Below are positions 11,099-20,848 of a stretch of 64,000 nt of DNA, piece after piece (the first letter of the stretch is position 1; each line of letters opens with the position of its first letter). The notes under the pieces are model-generated. The model saw only the letters and a list, made by a program, of their open reading frames with translations. It was not told where the DNA came from and did no database searches. Source of the stretch: Mesostigma viride (Eukaryota > Streptophyta > Mesostigmatophyceae > Mesostigmatales > Mesostigmataceae); assembly GCA_009746045.1 (NCBI GenBank), contig RPFO01000154.1, forward strand, positions 8,330,693 to 8,394,692. Direction: 5' to 3'. Position numbers and translations under genes: made by a program.

Positions 11099-11917
11099 CT
11101 AGGGCTTGGCCTCTACTGCCTCCCCATTGTCCTGGCTAGATGCCCCTGCCCCCTGGTGCTGGCTAGATGCACTCTTCAGCCTGAGCACTTCGTCCATGGT
11201 AGGCATGTTGGCCTTTTTGGCCAACGCGTCGATATTCTTGTGGGACTCCCTCAAGGCCTCCATGGCCTCGTCAAGGCGCATCTGGTAGGAGGCCTCCATC
11301 TCGACGTGGGCCTTCTTCATCTCCTCCATCTGCTTCTTGAGCTCGGCGATCGGGTCGGTGTCGTCCGCGGCCTTGCGTTTCTTGGAATTCTTGCTGCGTT
11401 TCTTCTCCACGATCTCGTCCCATGCCTCAGTCACCTGCTGCTGGGTGCAGGAGTCGTAAATCTTCTTGTCGAGCTTCGACTTGGTCTTCTCAAACACGCT
11501 GAGGAACTGACGCATCGGGGTGTCGCAGTTGACGTTGACATCGTGCAGCCAGATCCAGCGCTCTTCCTCCGTAACATCGGGGTCCTGATCGACAGGCGGC
11601 TCATAGTTCTTCCAGGTCACCTTTACCTCGATGCCCTCCCCCCGCACCTTCCTGGCATCCTGGATGTCTTCGACGTCGAATTCTTTCTGTTCCGCCTTCT
11701 CTTCTTTCTTGACAACGACGGATTTGGCCTTGCTGGCCTCACCGATCTTGAATGATTTGCCATGGCGTAAAGTCCCCTCTGCAACTGGCAGCGTTGCCTT
11801 CAAGGCCGCGATTTCGGCGAGGATGTTCTTAATGTCACGGTCGAATTTGGTACCGACGCATTCAAAGATTGTTTTCCACCCTGCCTTGTCCATGCATCTG
11901 AGCAAATATTCCGCCAT
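11099..11917 (-). CDS. Chromodomain-like coiled-coil protein (left copy)
   Basis: A 272-residue protein. Residues about 81-142 follow the chromodomain plan. VEDIQDARKVRG corresponds to the first strand, IEVKVTWKNYE to the VKWKGY core, and WIWLHDVNVNCDTPMRQFL to the TWEPeeNL...F helix region. Two of the usual three cage aromatics appear replaced or shifted. Residues about 165-255 are highly charged and heptad-like (EELKKQMEEMKKAHVEME type), predicting a coiled coil after a basic KKRKAA-type nuclear signal. Chromodomains bind methylated histone tails, so a role on host or viral chromatin is plausible but inferred. The chosen ATG sits in a good Kozak context (AAAATGG). Just upstream lies TTTTGCACAG with an open frame continuing to it, so a 5' exon is possible. 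AATAAA follows the stop. Confidence 0.65.
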   Translation of the reverse strand: MAEYLLRCMDKAGWKTIFECVGTKFDRDIKNILAEIAALKATLPVAEGTLRHGKSFKIGEASKAKSVVVKKEEKAEQKEFDVEDIQDARKVRGEGIEVKVTWKNYEPPVDQDPDVTEEERWIWLHDVNVNCDTPMRQFLSVFEKTKSKLDKKIYDSCTQQQVTEAWDEIVEKKRSKNSKKRKAADDTDPIAELKKQMEEMKKAHVEMEASYQMRLDEAMEALRESHKNIDALAKKANMPTMDEVLRLKSASSQHQGAGASSQDNGEAVEAKP

Positions 11918-12487
11918 TTTCGCTTTGTCCAGCCTGTCCGCCGCCGCCTTTGCCTGTGCAAAATGGTATTTAATTAATTACACCCGTGCATCACGCACGC
12001 ATGCACCTTCTAGAATTTTGTCCCTGTGCTGGCGCCTGCCACGGGGAATTTCGCATTTCGCGCGGGACTTGGAAAATTTCGACCCTTTGTGCATTCGAAG
12101 TGAATTTCGGGGCAGGAATCGAAAATATGCCTAGTACGGATACCGAATATACACTTGAACTACATTAGATGGACTTGTACTAGATTGAACTACACCTAAG
12201 TGCATTTGTACTAATTGTACTACATTTATACTACAGAAATGCAATGGGAAGTAACATGCAACGACTTTTCATTAAGTTATAGTCATTTGAAGTAAAATGA
12301 AGTACATCTACTTAACTTGAACTATACAATGCTACAATTATACTACTCTGAACTACAATGTACTACTTTGAACTACAGAAACAAGCAGACAGGGGCACTT
12401 AGTGCCAAAAGGGCGACGTATTGGCCCTACCAAGGCCTCCCAAGGGCCAGCAACACTAGGAAAACCCTAGGAAACACCACCCACTAC
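11918..12487. other. Intergenic, TGTACTAC-rich stretch (left copy)
   Basis: Lies between the 3' end of the RING gene and the 5' end of the chromodomain-like gene. From about 12,145 to 12,380 it is AT-rich and made of degenerate repeats of GAACTAC/TGTACTA with 10-20 bp spacing. No frame of coding character. It may hold the promoter of the chromodomain-like gene and the terminator of the RING gene. Confidence 0.6.
12145..12380. repeat. Degenerate ACTAC-motif repeat cluster
   Basis: The words ACTAC, TACTAC, TTGTACTA and GAACTACA recur about fifteen times in 235 bp on both strands, against an otherwise GC-rich background. Mirrored at about 20,386-20,621. Confidence 0.6.
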
Positions 12488-14138
12488 TCAGAGCTCCAAG
12501 TGAGCAGCCGCCAGGATGGACTTCTCTGCGTCAAAGTGGAAGAAGGGGGCCACCAGCTCGTTGCTGAAGACACCCCTGGGGTGCTCGTTCGCACAGAAGG
12601 GGCACATCACCGGAGCCTTCATGTCCACCTTCTTGGACAGCAAGTCCTTGACACAGTCATAGCAGGCACCGTGAGGGTGGGTGTTGCACCCCCTGGCAAT
12701 GCCGGAAAACAGGTACTTCTTGGTGTAGCTCTCGCAGATGTCGCACTTGTGATACTTCTTCTTGGCCCCCGTGGCCTTCAGCATCTCCACCATGTCATTG
12801 GTGGCCCTCTGGAACACCCTGCCACCAGGCAGGACACGCACATCCCCCAGCCCCATGGCCTGTGCAATCCCCCCCCTCTCCAGCTGGCAGGACTCCTGCC
12901 TCGCCACCAGGTCCACCAGGGCCTTGACATCCTTGGCGTTCATGTCCCCCACCACCGCATAGGCATTGATGGGGGCGTGGTCCTCCTTGGGGGCGGGGGT
13001 GCTGTCCTCACGCTGGAACCGGGCGCTGCCACTCGGACCAGTGGCCCCAGACTTCAGGTAATTGATTCCACGAGCAGACAGGTCGTAGAGGCTGTGCTTG
13101 ATTCCAGCCAAGCCAGTGGCCATACCACGGGCGGCGAGGTTGCCGTTGCTGCCACGGACGTACTGGGACTGGGGCTTTGGCTGGGACTGGGGCTGGGGCT
13201 GGGACTTGGGCTCCTCCTTGACCATCCTGGCCTTCTTGGCACCAGGGGGTGGCATGTCCTCCACGGCCCTGCGCTTGGCAGCAGCGGCCTTGAACTCCTC
13301 CGCGCTGCCGGCCTTCAGGTCGTCATCCTCCTCCTCATCAGCAGGGGCAGGGGCCTTCACGGGGGCGTTGGGGGCGACAGGGGTGGCAGGGGTGGCAGGG
13401 GCAGCAGTGGCCTTGGGGGTGACCGGCTCAGGCTCCTCAGCGTGGGCCAGCAGGGCAGCAGGGGCGTCCACGTCCTCCTCCTCCTCCTCCACCTCCTCCT
13501 CCTCGTCAGAGGACATGCCCTCAGCCCACTCCTCCTTGGTGAGGGGCTTGTAGTCATCACCGGTGGGAGGAGGCGGTGGGCAGCACGCCATCATCACAAA
13601 GCCGTAGTTGACGCACTTGCGGCAGTGGGTCCGCTCCCAGTTCTCATCAGGAGGGCAGCTGGCCAGATCCACCTTGAGACCGCACTTGGCACACTTAACA
13701 CGGGGGGCCTTCGGGTTGATGGGAGGGGCGCCGTTCTGCAAGTACAAGTCCACATAGCATTAATATCCCAGACCGAGTCAGTGACAATGGTAACAGACAA
13801 GCACTTGGAAGCAGAAAAAGGCAGTCCGGTGCAGAAAAAAGCAAGGCAAGAAAACGTACCAGGACCTTCCTGGTGCAGCTCAGGCAGTGGAAGGTGTAAT
13901 GTCCCGTCTCCTCGCCGGGGAAGAACTCCAGCGGGAACAGGCCGCCGCACCACTCGCAGGCCTGGCGAATGGGCTTGGTGATGATGGGAAGACCGGAATC
14001 GTTGCGGGCCTTGAGGACCTCCTGCAGCACCGGCCAGAAGGATAGCAGGACCTGGACATCCCACCCGTTGGCGGGATGAGGCATGTGGTAAGGCATGCCG
14101 TTGGCGTCACAATCGACTGCCTTCTTGGTGCGAGCCAT
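12488..14138 (-). CDS. RING-finger protein with one intron (left, intact copy)
   Basis: Two exons: 14,138-13,860 (93 codons) and 13,735-12,488 (415 codons plus stop), joined in frame by a 124-nt intron beginning GTACGT and ending TTGCAG. The product is 508 residues. Exon 1 has a CEWC...CLSC pair of Cys doublets. Exon 2 opens with a second Cys set (CAKC...CRKC), then an acidic and Pro/Ala/Gln-rich disordered middle. It ends in a RING-type finger at about residues 424-475: CDIC, then a C-x-H-x-H stretch, CYDC, and CPFC. RING domains recruit E2 enzymes, so this is a candidate ubiquitin ligase acting on host or viral targets. A TATAAAAG box lies about 125 bp upstream of the ATG. The right-arm copy is frame-broken at homopolymers. 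Confidence 0.75.
13736..13859 (-). other. GT-AG intron in RING gene (left copy)
   Basis: On the minus strand it begins GTACGTTTTC, has a pyrimidine-rich interior and ends CTTGTACTTGCAG. Its 124 nt are not a multiple of three. Removing it joins Leu93 to an Asn codon in the one frame that gives a Cys-rich continuation, which supports real splicing. Phase 0. Confidence 0.7.
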
Positions 14139-14867
14139 AGAGACGATTGCGAGTACAGAGAGACGATTGGATCGTCAAGAAACGATCGGGATCGGTGAGA
14201 AAGTTTGTGTGAGCTTGGGATGCTTGCGTGGTTTGGTGACCTTCGAGGCAGAGTGCCTCGGCTTTTATACCCTTTCCCGTGGGTCGCAAAAAATCCCGTG
14301 GCTGGAAATCGGTTCCGCTTGTCAGACGAATCCCGTGGCTCATATCGTCCTGCCACGGGACAGGATCGGAATAAAATCCGAATATGCCGTGGATCCGCCG
14401 CCCGCGCCCCGAGTTCACGTGGATTCTGACAAGTCCCCCGTGGATAACCGCCGACTGGCACGGGATTTCAGCGGCGCCGCGCCACTTCTGACAGACCCTG
14501 GCGCGGATATTTCTGACGATTCAGACCCCGTGGTACGGATCGGCGATCCACGGGGATCTTGTCAGACACTGAATCGTCCACGTGGAATTTCAGTGGCGGT
14601 TACGACCGACGATCCGTACAAAATCAGAACCCCGTGGCTCATTTCGACGATCCACGGGGAATCTTGTCAGAGTTCAGTAACCGACGATTCGCCACGCGGC
14701 CCAAATCTACGGTCGCGATTGGTCCAAAAATCTCGTGGTTCCAGTGCTTCGGCCACGGGAAACCAGAGGCATATAGGCCGACGGACTTCGCAAAGTGGGC
14801 ACAATCCATCCCGTGCCAGACCCACTACACCCACGCGAAAAACCAATCGTCGACGATTCAATCGTCC
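14139..14867. promoter_or_regulatory. Divergent promoter region rich in CCCGTGG (left copy)
   Basis: No gene. It separates the RING gene (minus) from the SIAH-like gene (plus). At least ten exact CCCGTGG/CCACGGG words fall between 14,275 and 14,765, often close to TGTCAGA/TCTGACA words. These look like paired transcription-factor sites. A TATA box faces the RING gene. The words GAATCGTC/GACGATT near the two gene starts are also recurrent. Confidence 0.6.
14263..14269 (-). promoter_or_regulatory. TATA box of RING gene (left copy)
   Basis: TATAAAAG on the minus strand, about 125 bp before the ATG at 14,138. The same arrangement (TATA 90-130 bp before an ATG, with CCCGTGG words upstream) recurs for the genes at 22.2, 24.4 and 26.5 kb. 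Confidence 0.65.
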
Positions 14868-16018
14868 ATGGCTTCCCATATGAATCGTCCCGCCTTTGCT
14901 AGTTCATCCGCAGCCATAGCGAGGCAAATCGCGATCGGCGCGACGATCTTTGATTACACGAAAAGCACGACCAGGGTCCAAGCCGTGGCAAACCGGGTCA
15001 AGAACTATGCCGATTTTGGTGAGTCTTTTCCCCTTTCCGTGCGTATTCGGAATCGTCTTGGTGTGTACGTTTGAATCGTTCTAACGAATCGCCCCAAATC
15101 GTTCTGGTTCGCCCTTATCCACATGCAGATTTCCTGAACATGCCTCCCAGGGACCCCTCCCACGCGGCCTGTCCCAGTCCCAAGCACTGCAAGGTGGGCC
15201 CTTATGCCGGGGCAGACACGCCAGCGGCTCGAGAGCTCGAGAAGAATCTGAAGGCGCTCAAAGAAACGGTCAAAGCCACGCGCGCCAACGTGGTGGAGAA
15301 ATGCTGCGTGTGCAATGACACGGCCCAAGACGCTTGCCGTCTCAGCAACACGGACGGGCACACGTGTAAGATATTTATGTGTGAAGGGGCGTGTCGTGAG
15401 AAGTTCATCCGCGACAACGTGCAGGCCTTGCCGGATAAGCTAGTCAGATTCCAATGCCCCAAGTGCAGCGCCCTATTCGACATGAAAGCGTCCACTTTTA
15501 ATAGGTTGTTCGCCCCTGACCCCGTGTACAACGACATGCTAGCTGCTTTTGACTTTGTTTCGTGTTCCCATGAGGGGTGCTATGAGTTTGTGCCCAAGGC
15601 CGCGATGGCACTCCACGACACCACCTGTATCCATAACGTGTACGAGTGTGGGTACAGCGTGTCTGTCAAGTCAGCAGATGGATCCAAGCGGATCAAGACC
15701 GCATGCCAGTTCATGGGCACTCTCCTGGCTGTCCAGGAGCACATGTTGGAGTGTGAAATGGCAGAGGCCTCGGCGGCCATAGACAAGCTGTGTGATGACC
15801 AGGCCTTTCTTGAGCATGCCATGTCCATGGGTGGGATTAGCGAGGATAGCATGGGCCTGCTCAAGGTTGCCATCACCTCAGCAGGCGTAGATGAGGAGGC
15901 AAAGACGAAGATGTTGATGCTCATGGAGATGATGTGGGACCTGAACAAGGCCAATGCCCTGCCCGATCCAGTCCTCCAGGATGCTCAGGGGCTCTTCGAT
16001 ACTTCGATCCATGATTAG
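14868..16018 (+). CDS. RING plus SIAH/TRAF-like zinc-finger protein (left copy)
   Basis: Two exons, 14,868-15,018 and 15,129-16,018, joined by a 110-nt GTGAGT...ATGCAG intron, give 346 residues. Exon 1 is a short Ala/Arg-rich leader starting MASHMNRPAF. Residues about 109-162 form a RING-like module (CCVC, then spaced Cys/His, then CPKC). Residues about 196-260 hold Cys/His pairs (CSHEGC, HDTTC, then CQF...HMLEC) spaced as in SIAH or TRAF-type zinc fingers. This order (RING then paired zinc fingers) is that of SINA/SIAH ubiquitin ligases, though the C-terminal substrate-binding domain is short and helical here. Likely a ubiquitin ligase that remodels host protein stability. The identical copy is at 16,751-17,901. 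Confidence 0.7.
15019..15128 (+). other. GT-AG intron in SIAH-like gene (left copy)
   Basis: The donor is TTTTG|GTGAGT and the acceptor is CCACATGCAG|AT. Phase 1: the split codon restores Asp, and the downstream frame is exactly the one that encodes the zinc fingers. The frame also reads open through part of the intron but without an ATG for exon 2 before MPPRDP, so an unspliced short form is possible. Confidence 0.7.
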
Positions 16019-16750
16019 GGTGTGTTGAGACCGTACAGGGTCATAGAGTAGGGGCCAATGAATCAAGTAGGAATAAAATTTTCTAAATTGAACATTAATA
16101 CTTCTTAAGTATCCAAGTACAGGCCACGTGGCAGCCAGAAAGCCCGAGGTAGTACAGGTAGTTGGCATTGCACTAGAATCGCGGATTCGCGTGCCACCCT
16201 GTCCGTACCCACGGGACCCGGCAGGTGACGTCACGAGTACGTCAGGATGACGTCATCCCAAAATGCAAAGATCGTCATCTTTACGTCATGATGACGTCAG
16301 CAACCGACGATTCCCCGTGGTTCTCCCCAGGGACCCAAGGGAAACCGCCGTATCGCCCCGAGGGTCCAGGGTTTAGGGAAAGCCGTTCCGTCCCTAAACC
16401 CTGGACCCTCGGGGCGATACGGCGGTTTCCCTTGGGTCCCTGGGAGAACCACGGGGAATCGTCGGTTGCTGACGTCATCATGACGTAAAGATGACGATCT
16501 TTGCATTTTGGGATGACGTCATCCTGACGTACTCGTGACGTCACCTGCCGGGTCCCGTGGGTACGGACAGGGTGGCACGCGAATCCGCGATTCTAGTGCA
16601 ATGCCAACTACCTGTACTACCTCGGGCTTTCTGGCTGCCACGTGGCCTGTACTTGGATACTTAAGAAGTATTAATGTTCAATTTAGAAAATTTTATTCCT
16701 ACTTGATTCATTGGCCCCTACTCTATGACCCTGTACGGTCTCAACACACC
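16019..16750. promoter_or_regulatory. Palindrome centre, cluster of TGACGTCA sites
   Basis: No gene. On each side of the centre are three exact TGACGTCA words: 16,226-16,233, 16,248-16,255 and 16,292-16,299, mirrored at about 16,470-16,543, with extra TACGTCA half sites. TGACGTCA is the classic CRE/bZIP site. The innermost arms are AGGGTTTAGGGA and its complement, a telomere-like word, separated by 11 nt (16,380-16,390). As single-stranded DNA this would fold into a very long hairpin. It may be a viral telomere or origin, or the tails of two convergent genes with a shared regulatory element. Confidence 0.55.
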
Positions 16751-17901
16751 CTAATCATGGATCGAAGTATCGAAGAGCCCCTGAGCATCCTGGAGGACTG
16801 GATCGGGCAGGGCATTGGCCTTGTTCAGGTCCCACATCATCTCCATGAGCATCAACATCTTCGTCTTTGCCTCCTCATCTACGCCTGCTGAGGTGATGGC
16901 AACCTTGAGCAGGCCCATGCTATCCTCGCTAATCCCACCCATGGACATGGCATGCTCAAGAAAGGCCTGGTCATCACACAGCTTGTCTATGGCCGCCGAG
17001 GCCTCTGCCATTTCACACTCCAACATGTGCTCCTGGACAGCCAGGAGAGTGCCCATGAACTGGCATGCGGTCTTGATCCGCTTGGATCCATCTGCTGACT
17101 TGACAGACACGCTGTACCCACACTCGTACACGTTATGGATACAGGTGGTGTCGTGGAGTGCCATCGCGGCCTTGGGCACAAACTCATAGCACCCCTCATG
17201 GGAACACGAAACAAAGTCAAAAGCAGCTAGCATGTCGTTGTACACGGGGTCAGGGGCGAACAACCTATTAAAAGTGGACGCTTTCATGTCGAATAGGGCG
17301 CTGCACTTGGGGCATTGGAATCTGACTAGCTTATCCGGCAAGGCCTGCACGTTGTCGCGGATGAACTTCTCACGACACGCCCCTTCACACATAAATATCT
17401 TACACGTGTGCCCGTCCGTGTTGCTGAGACGGCAAGCGTCTTGGGCCGTGTCATTGCACACGCAGCATTTCTCCACCACGTTGGCGCGCGTGGCTTTGAC
17501 CGTTTCTTTGAGCGCCTTCAGATTCTTCTCGAGCTCTCGAGCCGCTGGCGTGTCTGCCCCGGCATAAGGGCCCACCTTGCAGTGCTTGGGACTGGGACAG
17601 GCCGCGTGGGAGGGGTCCCTGGGAGGCATGTTCAGGAAATCTGCATGTGGATAAGGGCGAACCAGAACGATTTGGGGCGATTCGTTAGAACGATTCAAAC
17701 GTACACACCAAGACGATTCCGAATACGCACGGAAAGGGGAAAAGACTCACCAAAATCGGCATAGTTCTTGACCCGGTTTGCCACGGCTTGGACCCTGGTC
17801 GTGCTTTTCGTGTAATCAAAGATCGTCGCGCCGATCGCGATTTGCCTCGCTATGGCTGCGGATGAACTAGCAAAGGCGGGACGATTCATATGGGAAGCCA
17901 T
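16751..17901 (-). CDS. RING plus SIAH/TRAF-like zinc-finger protein (right copy)
   Basis: Exact partner of the gene at 14,868-16,018. Exon 1 is 17,901-17,751 and exon 2 is 17,640-16,751, with the 110-nt intron between. The deduced 346-residue product is the same: Ala/Arg-rich leader, RING-like module, then SIAH/TRAF-like Cys/His fingers and a helical tail. The two copies converge on the palindrome centre, their stops about 730 bp apart, so read-through transcripts would be self-complementary. Both copies being intact argues that the gene is expressed or that the duplication is recent. Confidence 0.7.
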
Positions 17902-18501
17902 GGACGATTGAATCGTCGACGATTGGTTTTTCGCGTGGGTGTAGTGGGTCTGGCACGGGATGGATTGTGCCCACTTTGCGAAGTCCGTCGGCCTATATGC
18001 CTCTGGTTTCCCGTGGCCGAAGCACTGGAACCACGAGATTTTTTGGACCAATCGCGACCGTAGATTTGGGCCGCGTGGCGAATCGTCGGTTACTGAACTC
18101 TGACAAGATTCCCCGTGGATCGTCGAAATGAGCCACGGGGTTCTGATTTTGTACGGATCGTCGGTCGTAACCGCCACTGAAATTCCACGTGGACGATTCA
18201 GTGTCTGACAAGATCCCCGTGGATCGCCGATCCGTACCACGGGGGTCTGAATCGTCAGAAATATCCGCGCCAGGGTCTGTCAGAAGTGGCGCGGCGCCGC
18301 TGAAATCCCGTGCCAGTCGGCGGTTATCCACGGGGGACTTGTCAGAATCCACGTGAACTCGGGGCGCGGGCGGCGGATCCACGGCATATTCGGATTTTAT
18401 TCCGATCCTGTCCCGTGGCAGGACGATATGAGCCACGGGATTCGTCTGACAAGCGGAACCGATTTCCAGCCACGGGATTTTTTGCGACCCACGGGAAAGG
18501 G

Positions 18502-18508
18502 TATAAAA
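18502..18508 (+). promoter_or_regulatory. TATA box of RING gene (right copy)
   Basis: TATAAAAG about 131 bp before the ATG at 18,633, preceded by an array of CCCGTGG/CCACGGG and TGTCAGA words identical to that of the left arm. Confidence 0.65.
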
Positions 18509-18632
18509 GCCGAGGCACTCTGCCTCGAAGGTCACCAAACCACGCAAGCATCCCAAGCTCACACAAACTTTCTCACCGATCCCGATCGTTTCTTGACGAT
18601 CCAATCGTCTCTCTGTACTCGCAATCGTCTCT

Positions 18633-20278
18633 ATGGCTCGCACCAAGAAGGCAGTCGATTGTGACGCCAACGGCATGCCTTACCACATGCCTCATCCCGC
18701 CAACGGGTGGGATGTCCAGGTCCTGCTATCCTTCTGGCCGGTGCTGCAGGAGGTCCTCAAGGCCCGCAACGATTCCGGTCTTCCCATCATCACCAAGCCC
18801 ATTCGCCAGGCCTGCGAGTGGTGCGGCGGCCTGTTCCCGCTGGAGTTCTTCCCCGGCGAGGAGACGGGACATTACACCTTCCACTGCCTGAGCTGCACCA
18901 GGAAGGTCCTGGTACGTTTTCTTGCCTTGCTTTTTTCTGCACCGGACTGCCTTTTTCTGCTTCCAAGTGCTTGTCTGTTACCATTGTCACTGACTCGGTC
19001 TGGGATATTAATGCTATGTGGACTTGTACTTGCAGAACGGCGCCCCTCCCATCAACCCGAAGGCCCCCGTGTTAAGTGTGCCAAGTGCGGTCTCAAGGTG
19101 GATCTGGCCAGCTGCCCTCCTGATGAGAACTGGGAGCGGACCCACTGCCGCAAGTGCGTCAACTACGGCTTTGTGATGATGGCGTGCTGCCCACCGCCTC
19201 CTCCCACCGGTGATGACTACAAGCCCCTCACCAAGGAGGAGTGGGCTGAGGGCATGTCCTCTGACGAGGAGGAGGAGGTGGAGGAGGAGGAGGAGGACGT
19301 GGACGCCCCTGCTGCCCTGCTGGCCCACGCTGAGGAGCCTGAGCCGGTCACCCCCAAGGCCACTGCTGCCCCTGCCACCCCTGCCACCCCTGTCGCCCCC
19401 AACGCCCCCGTGAAGGCCCCTGCCCCTGCTGATGAGGAGGAGGATGACGACCTGAAGGCCGGCAGCGCGGAGGAGTTCAAGGCCGCTGCTGCCAAGCGCA
19501 GGGCCGTGGAGGACATGCCACCCCCTGGTGCCAAGAAGGCCAGGATGGTCAAGGAGGAGCCCAAGTCCCAGCCCCAGCCCCAGTCCCAGCCAAAGCCCCA
19601 GTCCCAGTACGTCCGTGGCAGCAACGGCAACCTCGCCGCCCGTGGTATGGCCACTGGCTTGGCTGGAATCAAGCACAGCCTCTACGACCTGTCTGCTCGT
19701 GGAATCAATTACCTGAAGTCTGGGGCCACTGGTCCGAGTGGCAGCGCCCGGTTCCAGCGTGAGGACAGCACCCCCGCCCCCAAGGAGGACCACGCCCCAT
19801 CAATGCCTATGCGGTGGTGGGGACATGAACGCCAAGGATGTCAAGGCCCTGGTGGACCTGGTGGCGAGGCAGGAGTCCTGCCAGCTGGAGAGGGGGGGAT
19901 TGCACAGGCCATGGGGCTGGGGATGTGCGTGTCCTGCCTGGTGGCAGGGTGTTCCAGAGGGCCACCAATGACATGGTGGAGATGCTGAAGGCCACGGGGG
20001 CCAAGAAGAAGTATCACAAGTGCGACATCTGCGAGAGCTACACCAAGAAGTACCTGTTTTCCGGCATTGCCAGGGGGTGCAACACCCACCCTCACGGTGC
20101 CTGCTATGACTGTGTCAAGGACTTGCTGTCCAAGAAGGTGGACATGAAGGCTCCGGTGATGTGCCCCTTCTGTGCGAACGAGCACCCCAGGGGTGTCTTC
20201 AGCAACGAGCTGGTGGCCCCCTTCTTCCACTTTGACGCAGAGAAGTCCATCCTGGCGGCTGCTCACTTGGAGCTCTGA
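18633..20278 (+). pseudogene. RING-finger protein, frame-broken right copy
   Basis: Same gene as 12,488-14,138 with exon 1 at 18,633-18,911, intron 18,912-19,035, and exon 2 at 19,036-20,278. Exon 2 is 1,243 nt against 1,248 nt on the left, because five homopolymers are each one base shorter: a C run near 19,074, a C run near 19,798, a G run near 19,820, a G run near 19,897 and a G run near 19,921. The first loss throws the spliced frame off before the acidic region. The last ones restore the RING frame (CDIC to the stop). All changes being in homopolymers makes sequencing or consensus error at least as likely as real decay. A long frame to 19,988 exists only by reading through the intron. 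Confidence 0.7.
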
Positions 20279-20848
20279 GTAGTGGGTGGTGTTTCCTAGG
20301 GTTTTCCTAGTGTTGCTGGCCCTTGGGAGGCCTTGGTAGGGCCAATACGTCGCCCTTTTGGCACTAAGTGCCCCTGTCTGCTTGTTTCTGTAGTTCAAAG
20401 TAGTACATTGTAGTTCAGAGTAGTATAATTGTAGCATTGTATAGTTCAAGTTAAGTAGATGTACTTCATTTTACTTCAAATGACTATAACTTAATGAAAA
20501 GTCGTTGCATGTTACTTCCCATTGCATTTCTGTAGTATAAATGTAGTACAATTAGTACAAATGCACTTAGGTGTAGTTCAATCTAGTACAAGTCCATCTA
20601 ATGTAGTTCAAGTGTATATTCGGTATCCGTACTAGGCATATTTTCGATTCCTGCCCCGAAATTCACTTCGAATGCACAAAGGGTCGAAATTTTCCAAGTC
20701 CCGCGCGAAATGCGAAATTCCCCGTGGCAGGCGCCAGCACAGGGACAAAATTCTAGAAGGTGCATGCGTGCGTGATGCACGGGTGTAATTAATTAAATAC
20801 CATTTTGCACAGGCAAAGGCGGCGGCGGACAGGCTGGACAAAGCGAAA

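Larger units (their letters stand above)
10916..16379 (+). repeat. Left arm of 10.9-kb palindrome
   Basis: The reverse complement of this 5.46-kb segment is found at 16,391-21,850. Paired positions sum to 32,766 at the outer end and 32,769-32,771 nearer the centre. I saw no substitutions. The offsets come from single-base differences in homopolymer runs. The arm carries the chromodomain-like, RING and SIAH-like genes in their intact forms. Its outer end abuts satellite-rich host-like DNA. Confidence 0.95.

Noticed and set aside
12317-13981. 554-codon plus-strand ORF antisense to the RING gene, mirrored by minus-strand ORFs
   Set aside because: Gly/Leu-rich antisense shadow of a GC-rich gene. 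The minus strand has the intron-joined Cys-rich frame and the RING motif.
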